Notes: generated by a model from the sequence alone, not told the origin. 46,531 nt of DNA from Sphingobacterium shayense (GCF_013179575.1 NZ_JABMCQ010000011.1:1-46531), one strand, 5' to 3'. Positions 15,432 through 24,150 are shown, numbered from the stretch's first letter. Program-made: numbers and translations.

Positions 15432-18218
15432 ATGAGAATACCTCTACTACTACTTTTAATTTTTTCTTGCTGCATTTCCTTCGCCCAAACCACTGTTTTG
15501 AAAGGAAAAATTATGGATAGCAATGACAGTTTTTCCTTACCAGGAGCGGCCCTTCGAATTGAAGAAGGTAATAAATACACTGTATCCGATGCCAACGGGA
15601 ATTTTGAATTTCTAAACCTGCCTGACGGCACCTACACATTAAGCATTGATTATTTAGGATACAAACATTACTCTGCGGCAATTAAAACAACAGCCGAAGT
15701 GCTGGAGATTTATTTGGAGCCGGCAAGCAATGCCATCGATGAAATTCAGGTTATCGGCGACATCGCTAAAGGACAAGCCAGAGCCTTGAATCAACAGAAG
15801 AACAACAGTAATATTTCCAATATTATTTCCTCTGACCAGGTGGGCCGGTTCCCTGACCAAAATATTGGTGACGCCTTAAAACGTGTTCCTGGTATTACCA
15901 TGCAGAATGACCAAGGTGAAGCAAGAAATATCATCGTCCGCGGACTATCCCCAGAGTTGAATTCAGTCACCCTAAACGGTGACCGTATCCCCTCAGCAGA
16001 GGGCGACAACAGGAACGTCCAGATGGACTTAATCCCATCTGATATGATTTCATCCATCGAGGTAAACAAAACGTTGACTCCAGACATGGATGCCGATGCT
16101 ATCGGTGGGAGCGTAAATCTTGTGACACGTGCTGCGCCTAATAAGCAACGGATTTCCGCCACGCTAGCTGGCGGATATGCTCCAGTCAGAGAAAAGGTAA
16201 TTTACAATGGTTCCTTCATTTACGGTAACCGGTTTATGGGCAACAAAATGGGACTAGTGCTTAGTGGAACGATGCAGACAAATGACTTTGGATCGAATAA
16301 TATTGAGGCCGAATGGGACCAAGATGAGGGTGATGTTTTCTTAAAAGAGCTGCAGATCCGTAAGTACGATGTCACCCGCGTTCGTAGAAGTGTTTCTGCA
16401 GCTTGGGACTACGACATCAACAGCAAACATCGGATCGCGTTGAATGCAATGCACAATTGGCGTGACGACCGAGAGAATCGGTTTGCAACAACATTCTCCG
16501 ACTTAGAATATGACCCTGATACAAAAACATACACGGGTGAAATTGAACGTGAAACTAAAGGAGGTATCGATAACAACCGCAACAAAGGACGTCGTCTAGA
16601 ACGTCAGTCCGTTATGAACTTCTCGATGCAGGGGGAGCATCTGCTGCTACCTACGTTAGACATGGACTGGGCGGCATCGTATTCTCGTGCGTCGGAATGG
16701 CGGCCTAATGAGCGGTATATTTCTTATGTCCACGAAGGTGCTTCGTTAAATGTTGACGCCGCAGACACCTACCTGCCTTTTGTCAGTACCTCAGGCAGCG
16801 ATCTTTCGGCCTTTGAGTTGAAAGAGATTACAGAAAATGAGAACAACACACATGAAGATGAATTCGGAGCGAAATTGAATTTCCGAATCCCTTTATCTGT
16901 AATCGATGGTCAGAAAGGTAGAATTCGTTTTGGCGGTCGCCTGCGAACGAAAACCAAAGAAAGAGAAAATAATTTCTTTGAATACAGTCCTTTAACCGGA
17001 TTTGATAACATGGCGGAGTTACCATTACAGACCTGGGACGCCAAAAATTGGGACCAGGGCGCGAAATACGCTGCCGGTTCGTTTGTCGATAAAAACTATC
17101 TGGGCGGCTTAAACCTAACGGATAAATCGAAGTTCGAAGAAGAGGCGAATCCAAAAGAATACCTTTCACAAAACTACCGTGCTAAAGAGCAGATTTTCGC
17201 CGGATATGTTCGCTGGGATCAAAATATTACCGAACACACGGCATTGATTCTAGGTGCTCGAATAGAACATACTAAAATTGACTACACGGGTAACAATGTT
17301 GTTGATGAAGAGGAACTAGCCGGGGAAATCAATAACAAAAACAACTATACCAATATTCTCCCGGGGATTACTTTAAAACACAATTTTTCAGAGAACTTGG
17401 TCCTTCGTGCTGCTGTAACAACCAGTCTAGCCAGACCGAATTACTACGCACTTGCTCCATACGTAAATTCAAACATTGGAGATAAAGAGCTGTTTGCTGG
17501 TAACCCAAACCTGAAAGCTACCTACTCCACAAATTACGACATCATGCTGGAGCGATACTTCCAGAACGTAGGTATCCTGTCCGCAGGTGCATTCTATAAG
17601 AGACTAAAGAACTTCATCTATATGTACAACGATCGGAGTTTTTCGACAGACCGCTTCAACGAGGTCTTCCCGACGCTGACAAACCCTATTCAGGAAGGCG
17701 AGACATGGGACTTTGCACAGTATAGAAATGGAGATAATGTTGATGTATACGGTTTCGAAGTAGCGATCCAACGGCAGCTAGATTTCCTCCCAGGACAATT
17801 CCTGCAAGGATTCTCTGTACTTGCCAATTACACCTTCACCGAATCCAAAGCAAAAGGTATTGCGGGCGAAGACGGTGTGTTACGTGAAGGACTTGGTCTT
17901 CCTAGGACAGCCCCCCATATGTTGAATGGTTCATTATCATGGGAGAACAACAAGTTTTCAGCACGCATCTCTGCCAACTACACCGCGGCCTACCTGGATG
18001 AAATTGGTGATGATGCTTTCACGGACGCTTATTATGATAAACAGTTCTTCTTGGACGCTAATGCATCGTACAAAATCACAAAAATGCTTCGTATTTTTGC
18101 TGAAGCCAACAACTTAACTAACCAACCACTGCGTTATTACCAGGGAGAAGTACAGCATATGCGTCAATTAGAATATTATAAACCACGTTATACCTTAGGT
18201 CTTAAGTTCGACCTGTAA
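15432..18218 (+). CDS. TonB-dependent outer-membrane receptor, likely for phytate
   Basis: 928 residues: signal peptide (1-18, ending CISFAQ), a carboxypeptidase-regulatory-like domain (about 20-95, KGKIMDSNDSFSLPGAALRI), a plug (about 115-230, with GRFPDQNIGDALKRVPGI and IIVRGLSPELNSVTLNGDRI) and a 22-strand-type barrel ending YKPRYTLGLKFDL. The plug sequence belongs to the TIGR01782-like receptors. The phytase gene starts 11 bp downstream, so the pair is probably one transcript that captures inositol phosphates and dephosphorylates them at the cell surface. That substrate is inferred from the neighbour. It is preceded by a leader that recurs elsewhere in the window. Confidence 0.9.
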   Translation: MRIPLLLLLIFSCCISFAQTTVLKGKIMDSNDSFSLPGAALRIEEGNKYTVSDANGNFEFLNLPDGTYTLSIDYLGYKHYSAAIKTTAEVLEIYLEPASNAIDEIQVIGDIAKGQARALNQQKNNSNISNIISSDQVGRFPDQNIGDALKRVPGITMQNDQGEARNIIVRGLSPELNSVTLNGDRIPSAEGDNRNVQMDLIPSDMISSIEVNKTLTPDMDADAIGGSVNLVTRAAPNKQRISATLAGGYAPVREKVIYNGSFIYGNRFMGNKMGLVLSGTMQTNDFGSNNIEAEWDQDEGDVFLKELQIRKYDVTRVRRSVSAAWDYDINSKHRIALNAMHNWRDDRENRFATTFSDLEYDPDTKTYTGEIERETKGGIDNNRNKGRRLERQSVMNFSMQGEHLLLPTLDMDWAASYSRASEWRPNERYISYVHEGASLNVDAADTYLPFVSTSGSDLSAFELKEITENENNTHEDEFGAKLNFRIPLSVIDGQKGRIRFGGRLRTKTKERENNFFEYSPLTGFDNMAELPLQTWDAKNWDQGAKYAAGSFVDKNYLGGLNLTDKSKFEEEANPKEYLSQNYRAKEQIFAGYVRWDQNITEHTALILGARIEHTKIDYTGNNVVDEEELAGEINNKNNYTNILPGITLKHNFSENLVLRAAVTTSLARPNYYALAPYVNSNIGDKELFAGNPNLKATYSTNYDIMLERYFQNVGILSAGAFYKRLKNFIYMYNDRSFSTDRFNEVFPTLTNPIQEGETWDFAQYRNGDNVDVYGFEVAIQRQLDFLPGQFLQGFSVLANYTFTESKAKGIAGEDGVLREGLGLPRTAPHMLNGSLSWENNKFSARISANYTAAYLDEIGDDAFTDAYYDKQFFLDANASYKITKMLRIFAEANNLTNQPLRYYQGEVQHMRQLEYYKPRYTLGLKFDL

Positions 18219-18229
18219 CCAAACAAACC

Positions 18230-19282
18230 ATGAAAAAACAGTTCATTATATTTAGTCTATCAGTAGCGCTTCTCTCTTCTTGCGGAAATAAGTACGCAAC
18301 CGTTGCGGATAATGCCTTAAAGCCCACTGTTATTACCGAAGTAGTTCCTAACGATACCGATGATCCAGCTATTTGGGTAAACCCAAATGATAGCACTGAT
18401 GTGATGGTCATCGGTACAGATAAGCATGAAAAAACAGGCGGCCTTTATGCTTACGATATGGAGGGAAAAATACTTAACAAAGTAATCCCTTTGGACCGTC
18501 CAAACAATGTCGATATCGCTTACGGATTTGATTTGGACGGCGAGAAGACGGATATCGCTGTTGTTACGGAGCGTGGCACCGATAAAATCAGGGTGTTTAG
18601 CCTGCCCGACTTAGCTCCACTCGATAACGGAGGGATCCCCGTATTTGAAGGGGAAACAGAAAAGTCTCCCATGGGTATTGCTTTATATACACGGGCCGAT
18701 ACTTCAGGCAATAAAATCTATGCAGTTGTAGGACGGAAAACAGGGCCTAGCGGGACATACCTTTTCCAATACGAACTTCAAGATAAGGACGGTGTCGTAG
18801 TCGGTACCAAGGTACGTGAATTCGGAAATTTTAATGGCGGCAAGGAAATAGAAGCTATTGCGATCGACAACGAGTTAGGTTACATTTACTATTCCGACGA
18901 AGGCTTCGGTATTCATAAGTATTATGCTGACCCATCCAAGGGAAATGAGGAGCTAGCAATCTTTGGACAAAAAGATTTCAAAGAAGACCACGAAGGGATA
19001 GCTATTTATAAAGCCTCTGACAGCACGGGGTACATTGTAGCATCTAATCAACAAAATAACTCATTCAACATCTACCCTAGAGAAGGAGATACAGAAAGCG
19101 CAAATCAACATACGCTTATGGCGGAGGTTCCTGTATCCGCTATTGAATGCGATGGAGCAGATGCAATCGCCATGCCTATCGGGTCGAAATTCCCTAAAGG
19201 AATGCTAATCGCAATGAGTAACGGGATGGTATTCCACTATTACGATTGGCAAATATTTCAAGATATAATCGACGGGAAATAA
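18230..19282 (+). CDS. Beta-propeller 3-phytase lipoprotein
   Basis: 350 residues with a lipobox (LLSSCGN). The propeller shows the family motifs DTDDPAIWVNPNDS, NVDIAYGFDL, GKEIEAIAIDNELGYIYYSD, DHEGIAIY and SNQQNNSFNIYPR, whose acidic residues bind the catalytic calcium ions. Beta-propeller phytases hydrolyse phytate (myo-inositol hexakisphosphate) to release phosphate. Being lipid-anchored and encoded directly after a TonB receptor, it most likely works at the outer membrane in phosphate scavenging. A decayed second copy of its last ~95 codons lies at 29244-29526. Confidence 0.92.
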   Translation: MKKQFIIFSLSVALLSSCGNKYATVADNALKPTVITEVVPNDTDDPAIWVNPNDSTDVMVIGTDKHEKTGGLYAYDMEGKILNKVIPLDRPNNVDIAYGFDLDGEKTDIAVVTERGTDKIRVFSLPDLAPLDNGGIPVFEGETEKSPMGIALYTRADTSGNKIYAVVGRKTGPSGTYLFQYELQDKDGVVVGTKVREFGNFNGGKEIEAIAIDNELGYIYYSDEGFGIHKYYADPSKGNEELAIFGQKDFKEDHEGIAIYKASDSTGYIVASNQQNNSFNIYPREGDTESANQHTLMAEVPVSAIECDGADAIAMPIGSKFPKGMLIAMSNGMVFHYYDWQIFQDIIDGK

Positions 19283-19308
19283 AGGTTTAAATTTAGCTTT
19301 AGTAAACT

Positions 19309-19337
19309 GAATGCCTCAAAAGCTAGTAGCATTTTTA
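19309..19337 (+). terminator. Damaged phytase terminator
   Basis: The left arm GAATGCCTCAAAA (19309-19321) is present, but the matching right arm is lost. The decayed copy at 29553-29587 keeps the whole 13-bp stem. Alignment indicates a short deletion (about 9-12 nt) removed TTTTGAGGC here. Termination at this point is therefore probably weak, which would allow transcripts to run into the convergent small gene. Confidence 0.5.
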
Positions 19338-19496
19338 GGTATTTTTATGGGTTAGCCATGTGTTCGCGACGGGAATTACATACCAAATAGCTAAATTGAC
19401 CAATATGTAGATCATGGGAATGAATATATAGAATGTTCTCTGCGTGGCACTTTTTTGTAATTTTGTTACTGATGAGAAGCGGCGGTTATTTACCAT
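19335..19496 (-). CDS. 53-residue single-span membrane protein, convergent to phytase
   Basis: A short gene starting at ATG 19496 and stopping at 19335. It begins MVNNRRFSSVTKLQKSATQ and has one hydrophobic span (about residues 22-44, FYIFIPMIYILVNLAIWYVI). A purine-rich stretch AAGAGGA lies ~10 nt before the ATG. Evidence that it is real: the second copy of this locus at 29620-29764 keeps the same protein pattern (MIYKWLRLAIWY at the equivalent place) but with a stop and a frameshift, so it was once under protein-level selection or ancestry. Function is unknown. It may act with the receptor-phytase unit, or merely be carried along. Confidence 0.5.
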   Translation of the reverse strand: MVNNRRFSSVTKLQKSATQRTFYIFIPMIYILVNLAIWYVIPVANTWLTHKNT

Positions 19497-19610
19497 AAAC
19501 TTCAGATCCTCTTTTTATATTTAGTCATAAAAATGACGGGAGTTCCTGTTCCTTATGAAGGTTATTGGCTCAAATGATTAAGTATTACGCAATAATTCGC
19601 ATGTTAAAAT

Positions 19611-19769
19611 TTAGTTTATTTCCTTAAAGTTAATCACGATTCCCGGAACAGCATCTACACTATTTTTACCTAACAACTGAAAATACTTTTAGCGGGTCTC
19701 ATCGCGAAATTGACGAGAAAAAAGATTGAGTAAAATCACCTTCTCAAAGTAGTATGTTATTTTGGATAT
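19611..19769 (-). pseudogene. Tail of an unrecognised protein with one internal stop
   Basis: Minus-strand reading gives YYFEKVILLNLFSRQFRDET, R, a TAA at 19689-19691, then KYFQLLGKNSVDAVPGIVIN and a stop at 19611. The composition on both sides of the stop is natural and in one frame, which fits a gene tail with a nonsense mutation. No start is available, as a stop closes the frame at 19770-19772. I do not recognise the family. The remaining ~190 bp up to 19960 are very AT-rich and presumably hold the promoter of the next operon. Confidence 0.4.
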
Positions 19770-19960
19770 TCAAGACAACCCAGTATACAGACTATCTCTA
19801 ATAAACTATTGACGAGAACATCACGAGCCATAATCTTTTTGAAATATTTTATTTTATTTTATATATTCATTCAAATATTAATTATTTTCGAGTGAATATA
19901 TATTATTGTTAATAATTATTTTTATGCTCGAGTACCTAAGCTATTATAACTAATCTATTT

Positions 19961-21667
19961 ATGAGGTTATTGACGAAGTCTTTCCATATTAAAAGGCAAG
20001 CAGCACTCATTCTGATTCTACTTTTACTTTCAACATATGGACATATGTTTGTTGTTCCCTACCCTTATCAAAATACTTATTTTAATTACTTATGTTCTGG
20101 ATTAATTCTATTGACTCTCCTTGGGGCCTCATTTCTAATGCGACAAAAAACGTTGAAATGGACTACCATTGACACTATCATTTGTTTATACTACTTTTAC
20201 ATCCTTGCCAACTCTCTAGTTATTGGAATTGAGCCGACCGAACACTGGAAGTCAACGCTTTTATTTAGCGCCTTTTTTATCATCAAATTTATTAGGGATT
20301 ATATAGATACAGATATGTTTTTCCGCTCGTTACTTCTTGTAACGTTGTTTTATATCGTCCAATTAGCTTACATAGAGTGGCAAATCCCTTCACTTAATTA
20401 CAACAAATTTGGAGCGTTTCAAAATCAAACCTCCCTTGCTTTGTATTTATCGTTAGTATTCCCGTTTAACGTTTATGTCCTGCGGAAAACAGTACTAAAA
20501 TATTTATTTATTTTGGTTGTTTGTCCTATCATACTTTACTATTCTAGAACAGCATTTTTAGGACTTTGCGTGTCCATAAGTTTAACGTATTTTGATAAGA
20601 AATATGACAAAAGCACCCTAATTCTGAGTATAGTATCTTTAGGAATAATTCTAGCGCTTATTAATATTCAATCAATTTTCGGAAGATTTCTTATTTGGAA
20701 AATTGGGATATACTCCTTAAGTTTTCAAGACCTGGTTTTGGGCAGAGGTAGCGGTTTCGTTTTTAATCATTTCTTATCCCTACAAGCGGCATACTTTTCC
20801 GTAGAACGGCCACTCTCAGAACAACTAATCGCAGGGCAAGTCCATACTGTTCTTAATGAATTTTTGAGAATTTTTATCGAAAATGGAATTGTGGGATTGT
20901 CGTTGTTTGTATATGGTCTCATTATGATTCACGGTAAAATTCAAGCCCTTTTAAAATATCGAAAAGCTTACGTTATGTTTTTTTGCACCTTCGTTCTTAT
21001 ATCCTTTTCATCATACCCCCTGTCATCGATGACAATTTGCATGCTTTTAGTTATTTTAATATCTACCTGTTACCAATACGAGGTTAAACAAGTTAAGCAG
21101 TATAAATTATTGACGTTGAAAATGTGTTTGTTGATTTTAACTTCTACTTTACTAATACACGTCACATGCATCCAAGTTGCCTTGGGCAAATGGTCTAGGT
21201 TAATGAAAAGTCGTTATAATAAATACAATGAGATCGCATTTATTGAAAAAGCTAACATACTCCTCGAAACTTTGGATTCGTTTCCCATTATCCTAAACGA
21301 ATACTCCCGAGTACTTTTTAGTATGGGAATGTTTAGAGAAGCGTTAGAAAAAAGTCTCGAATCCGATAGTCAAATGACGGTTTTATCAACAAATTTAATG
21401 ACTGCCTTATTATATGAGAAAATAGGAGATGACGAGCGCGCAGAAACCTACTATTTAAGAAGTATTCAAATGGCACCAAAAGTTCTGTCCTCCAAATTAC
21501 TGTTATTTAACTTCTATAGGGAATCTGGCGACGTGCAACAATCCTTAGAAATGGCAAAAGCTATTAGAGACTACCCTGTAAAAGTAAAATCCTCAGAATC
21601 TGAGCAAATTAAACTATACATTTCTGATTATTTATCTAACACCTTAAAAAATGAAAAACTACTTTAG
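19961..21667 (+). CDS. O-antigen ligase/polymerase-like membrane protein with TPR tail
   Basis: 568 residues. About 11 membrane helices fill residues 10-410. The loop region shows the Wzy/WaaL signature elements: SRTAFLG (195-201), GRFLIWKIG (241-249), and H295 in AGQVHTVLNEFLRIFIENGI. The C-terminal ~130 residues are soluble and contain TPR-like helices (ALLYEKIGDDERAETYYLRS). Ligases of this group join glycans to lipid or protein acceptors in the periplasm. There are no glycosyltransferase neighbours. Instead its stop overlaps the start of a large lipoprotein by 17 bp, so the two are translationally coupled and the lipoprotein could be its acceptor or partner (inference). Confidence 0.78.
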   Translation: MRLLTKSFHIKRQAALILILLLLSTYGHMFVVPYPYQNTYFNYLCSGLILLTLLGASFLMRQKTLKWTTIDTIICLYYFYILANSLVIGIEPTEHWKSTLLFSAFFIIKFIRDYIDTDMFFRSLLLVTLFYIVQLAYIEWQIPSLNYNKFGAFQNQTSLALYLSLVFPFNVYVLRKTVLKYLFILVVCPIILYYSRTAFLGLCVSISLTYFDKKYDKSTLILSIVSLGIILALINIQSIFGRFLIWKIGIYSLSFQDLVLGRGSGFVFNHFLSLQAAYFSVERPLSEQLIAGQVHTVLNEFLRIFIENGIVGLSLFVYGLIMIHGKIQALLKYRKAYVMFFCTFVLISFSSYPLSSMTICMLLVILISTCYQYEVKQVKQYKLLTLKMCLLILTSTLLIHVTCIQVALGKWSRLMKSRYNKYNEIAFIEKANILLETLDSFPIILNEYSRVLFSMGMFREALEKSLESDSQMTVLSTNLMTALLYEKIGDDERAETYYLRSIQMAPKVLSSKLLLFNFYRESGDVQQSLEMAKAIRDYPVKVKSSESEQIKLYISDYLSNTLKNEKLL

Positions 21668-23201
21668 AGGACTTTTTCTCTGCACAATATTGGCATTGCT
21701 TTCTATTTCCTGTGAAAAGGATACGTCGAGGGAGCTACAGCCTTGGCCGTCGGATTATCTTGAATTAACTCGAGCATGGTACCGCGAAAATGGTAACCTA
21801 GTCTCAGATTCACGTTCAGGTATCGATCCACAACAATTTATAATTTCTTGGGATGAACACGGATATATTTTTAACAGGGACGGAGACTCCGTAATATATA
21901 TCCCAATTAAGAGTGAAAACGATTCCTTTTACCGCGAAATTAATCTAGTGAAAAATGAATTTGGGGAACCATTTGGCGTGATTAAAGAATATGTTGGCAA
22001 TCCGTCAATTGAGAACACGCTATTAAACATATACAGTGGATCCGGTTTTTTATTAGAGCGAGCGAAATATAACTACAAATCTGGACGAATGCAGTACATC
22101 TTGGCCAAAAAGCATAGCGCAGATATTTTGGCAAATATTAAGAACAAAATTTCATGCAGTGGATGTACTGGTAGCTTTGCAGACGGATATGAAATTGAAG
22201 AGGTTGTGGTGACAGGTTATACAAACGGAAACAATTATGACGATCAATACAATAGTGCTCCCGAAATACCTAGTATACCTGGTGTTTCGGGAGGCGGAGG
22301 GGGGAATGGTTCTGCTTCAAGCAGCGCTGCCGCGATTTCAGAGTTAAAAAACAAGCTTTTTAATAAACCCTTTGCTCTGATTGCTGATATTCCTTGTGAA
22401 TTAATAAAGGAATGGGTACAGACAGCAAAGCACAGGCCGCATCAGCAACAAATAGATAAATTGAAAACTATTAAAGCGACGCCAAATATTGTACCCTGGT
22501 TAAATGATCCCATCATTGCTCGTGTCCAAGCGATTGAAGACGCTTATAGTACGGTAGTTAACATGGACTATTTCCCGGTTACAATCGATCAGCTACCCAT
22601 TATAAATGGTGTTCGTCAAACACCTGAGCAAATGTTAAATTATATACGAAAAAATTTAAACGATTTCGTAGATACGAATCGATCCAAATTTACGCCTTAT
22701 CAATATTATGGTATTGACGACGTTAGCCTTTGGAATTCTTCCAATCCGATAAATGCAGTTATCGGGATTGATATTGGAGGCTGGTTACCAGATAATGGTG
22801 CGGTTATCGTATCGAATTATACTCCCACCTCTTGGACATTCACAACGGTTAACGATCCAAAATTTAATGATCATCCAGTTAGCGGCAACCGCGACTTTGG
22901 ATATCAACGTAACGCTGATGGTTCTTTCACTTTTTATACACGAGGCGTTGATCGGCTCACAAACTACGATGCTTCGTGGATACAAGACAGTGAACTTTTA
23001 CAATTTATGATGGGAGGAAGTCCGTTTGGGCAAGCAGATGCGTTGTGGAGATCCTTCCAAGATAAAATATCTAACTTTGTTAATAAAAACAAAGGAAAAG
23101 CTAAAATCGACATGGAACAAATCCATAGACCCGATTGGGAACTTTTGGAGAAAATAATCAAGGGTAAAGCATCTTTAATTTTGCTCTCCAATGATTGTTA
23201 G
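21651..23201 (+). CDS. Modular lipoprotein with TonB-box-like motif and toxin-like C-terminal domain
   Basis: 516 residues. Lipobox at SISC21. An N-terminal domain (about 25-165) is followed by a short CSGC (169-172), then EEVVVTGY (183-190), which closely resembles the TonB-box region of SusC-type receptors (IEEVIVVSYG in the SusC of this window). A glycine/serine linker (213-228) leads into a C-terminal region. That region contains DDVSLWNSSNPINAVIGIDI, HPVSGNRDFG (408-417) and FYTRGVDR (428-435), blocks I associate with variable C-terminal tails of Bacteroidota polymorphic-toxin-like proteins. The enzyme activity of the tail is unknown. The following small membrane protein sits where an immunity gene would be. 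The role is inferred; it could also be a surface antigen or adhesin. Confidence 0.6.
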   Translation: MKNYFRGLFLCTILALLSISCEKDTSRELQPWPSDYLELTRAWYRENGNLVSDSRSGIDPQQFIISWDEHGYIFNRDGDSVIYIPIKSENDSFYREINLVKNEFGEPFGVIKEYVGNPSIENTLLNIYSGSGFLLERAKYNYKSGRMQYILAKKHSADILANIKNKISCSGCTGSFADGYEIEEVVVTGYTNGNNYDDQYNSAPEIPSIPGVSGGGGGNGSASSSAAAISELKNKLFNKPFALIADIPCELIKEWVQTAKHRPHQQQIDKLKTIKATPNIVPWLNDPIIARVQAIEDAYSTVVNMDYFPVTIDQLPIINGVRQTPEQMLNYIRKNLNDFVDTNRSKFTPYQYYGIDDVSLWNSSNPINAVIGIDIGGWLPDNGAVIVSNYTPTSWTFTTVNDPKFNDHPVSGNRDFGYQRNADGSFTFYTRGVDRLTNYDASWIQDSELLQFMMGGSPFGQADALWRSFQDKISNFVNKNKGKAKIDMEQIHRPDWELLEKIIKGKASLILLSNDC

Positions 23202-23249
23202 TTTTTGTCAAATAATATTTTAGTCAATACGTAAATCTTAATACAGGAT

Positions 23250-23681
23250 ATGAAGAAAAAGATTATTGTAAATCTAATCCTCGCTTTTATTGTAATTCCG
23301 GTTTTATCATTATATCAGTATTTTGATAATATCGTCTTTGGAAACTATACAATACAGGATGCGGAATATAGTAGCCTCTCTGTGTATTTATCAAAATTAC
23401 TTCATCAGATGGGATTTCCGATGTCTAGTCTGTTGTTCCTGTTCTGTGTGTTAATGCCATTTGAATTGGTTAAAAGGTTTTTTATTTCCGGTATTAAAAA
23501 GCACTATTTTATTATAACCACAATATGTCTGCTGTCTATAATACTCTTATGGCTCGTGGTTTGGGGAGGGCCGAGGGTATTTGCTCCAAGTTCATTATCC
23601 GTAACGGTGCTGGTATCGTTTTTTTTAAACGGTTTTATTTATCTATTTTCTGAAAGGAAGAGTAGAACTAAAGTCATTTAA
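23250..23681 (+). CDS. Small multi-pass membrane protein, possible immunity partner
   Basis: 143 residues with four hydrophobic helices (about 6-22, 50-72, 85-105 and 112-132) and short charged loops. It has no enzymatic motif and is not recognised as a named family. It starts 48 bp after the modular lipoprotein and is on the same strand. That position, and the lack of other function, make an immunity role against the lipoprotein's C-terminal domain reasonable, but this is inference from order only. Confidence 0.5.
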   Translation: MKKKIIVNLILAFIVIPVLSLYQYFDNIVFGNYTIQDAEYSSLSVYLSKLLHQMGFPMSSLLFLFCVLMPFELVKRFFISGIKKHYFIITTICLLSIILLWLVVWGGPRVFAPSSLSVTVLVSFFLNGFIYLFSERKSRTKVI

Positions 23682-23710
23682 AGAAATATAATTACGGTGT
23701 GAGCAATCAT

Positions 23711-23854
23711 TCAATGAAATCTTCGGTTACCACGAGGAAGGCTGCCAGCTCAGAATCGGAGTTGGCAGAACCAATATGTTTAAAATACCCTTTAGCGTCA
23801 TATGTTGATAGGGCGGATACACTAAGCCTTTTTATAAGAAGTACAAAAGTGCAG
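23711..23854 (-). pseudogene. Tail of an unrecognised protein
   Basis: Minus-strand frame ending at TGA 23711-23713 reads LSTYDAKGYFKHIG, SANSDSELAAFLVVTEDFIE. It has natural composition and no start codon; the frame runs back into the neighbouring Abi_2 remnant in a shifted frame. The family is not recognised. A near-perfect 10-bp hairpin (23742-23751 with 23759-23768, one G-U pair) is embedded in it and could terminate the small membrane protein gene read from the left. Confidence 0.35.
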
Positions 23855-23980
23855 AGAATCCGTTAATGCTTCTTGTTGCCAATTTCGTTTCATTCCAAGC
23901 GCATTAAGATCTACATTGGGATGTCGTAGAAATAGATCTTCTAATCTCGCTATAAAGTTTTTTCAGGACAAACTATATGC
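23822..23980 (-). pseudogene. Abi_2 (AbiD/F) family remnant, C-terminal part
   Basis: Minus-strand frame reads SLS, TGA (23963-23965), then KNFIARLEDLFLRHPNVDLN and ALGMKRNWQQEAL, continuing to a stop at 23822. The pattern of a helix, LF--HP-VD--A-G---NW--E-L, is the typical end of Abi_2 abortive-infection proteins, whose families carry HEPN-type domains. Only the last ~45 residues of ~300 remain, with an internal stop. It abuts the second copy of the receptor leader at 23984. Confidence 0.6.
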
Positions 23981-23983
23981 TTC

Positions 23984-24056
23984 GGTTTATTAATAAATTA
24001 ATAATACTGTGTTAACGACCGAGTAAACGCCTATCAATAGTCTTGCCAAAATAAAT
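23984..24056 (+). repeat. Second copy of the receptor-phytase leader
   Basis: Matches 15348-15420 over 73 bp with about nine differences and no gaps, starting GGTTTATTAATAAATTAATA. The promoter element is altered (TAGTCTTG at 24038-24045, against TAGTTTTG). Similarity stops 11 bp before where the receptor ATG would be. Together with the right-hand copy at 29244-29772 it marks the edges of a second receptor-phytase locus whose middle has been replaced. Confidence 0.75.
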
Positions 24057-24080
24057 ACGATATTCCCGGAAATCAGTGCA

Positions 24081-24150
24081 TTCAGAATTGGTCGCGAAAA
24101 TATTATAAATTAGCCTACTGGAGATCACATTAACTTAGCGACCTTCTGAA
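24081..24150. repeat. Long inverted repeat, 15/13 nt arms
   Basis: TTCAGAATTGGTCGC (24081-24095) pairs with GCGACCTTCTGAA (24138-24150) over 13 bp with a 2-nt bulge, enclosing 42 nt. It starts 24 bp after the leader copy. It could be a small non-autonomous insertion or an RNA hairpin; neither is established. Confidence 0.35.

Noticed and set aside
23742..23768. Near-perfect hairpin as a definite terminator for the small membrane protein gene
   Set aside because: It has no T-run after it and lies inside a protein-like frame on the other strand; mentioned only as a possibility.
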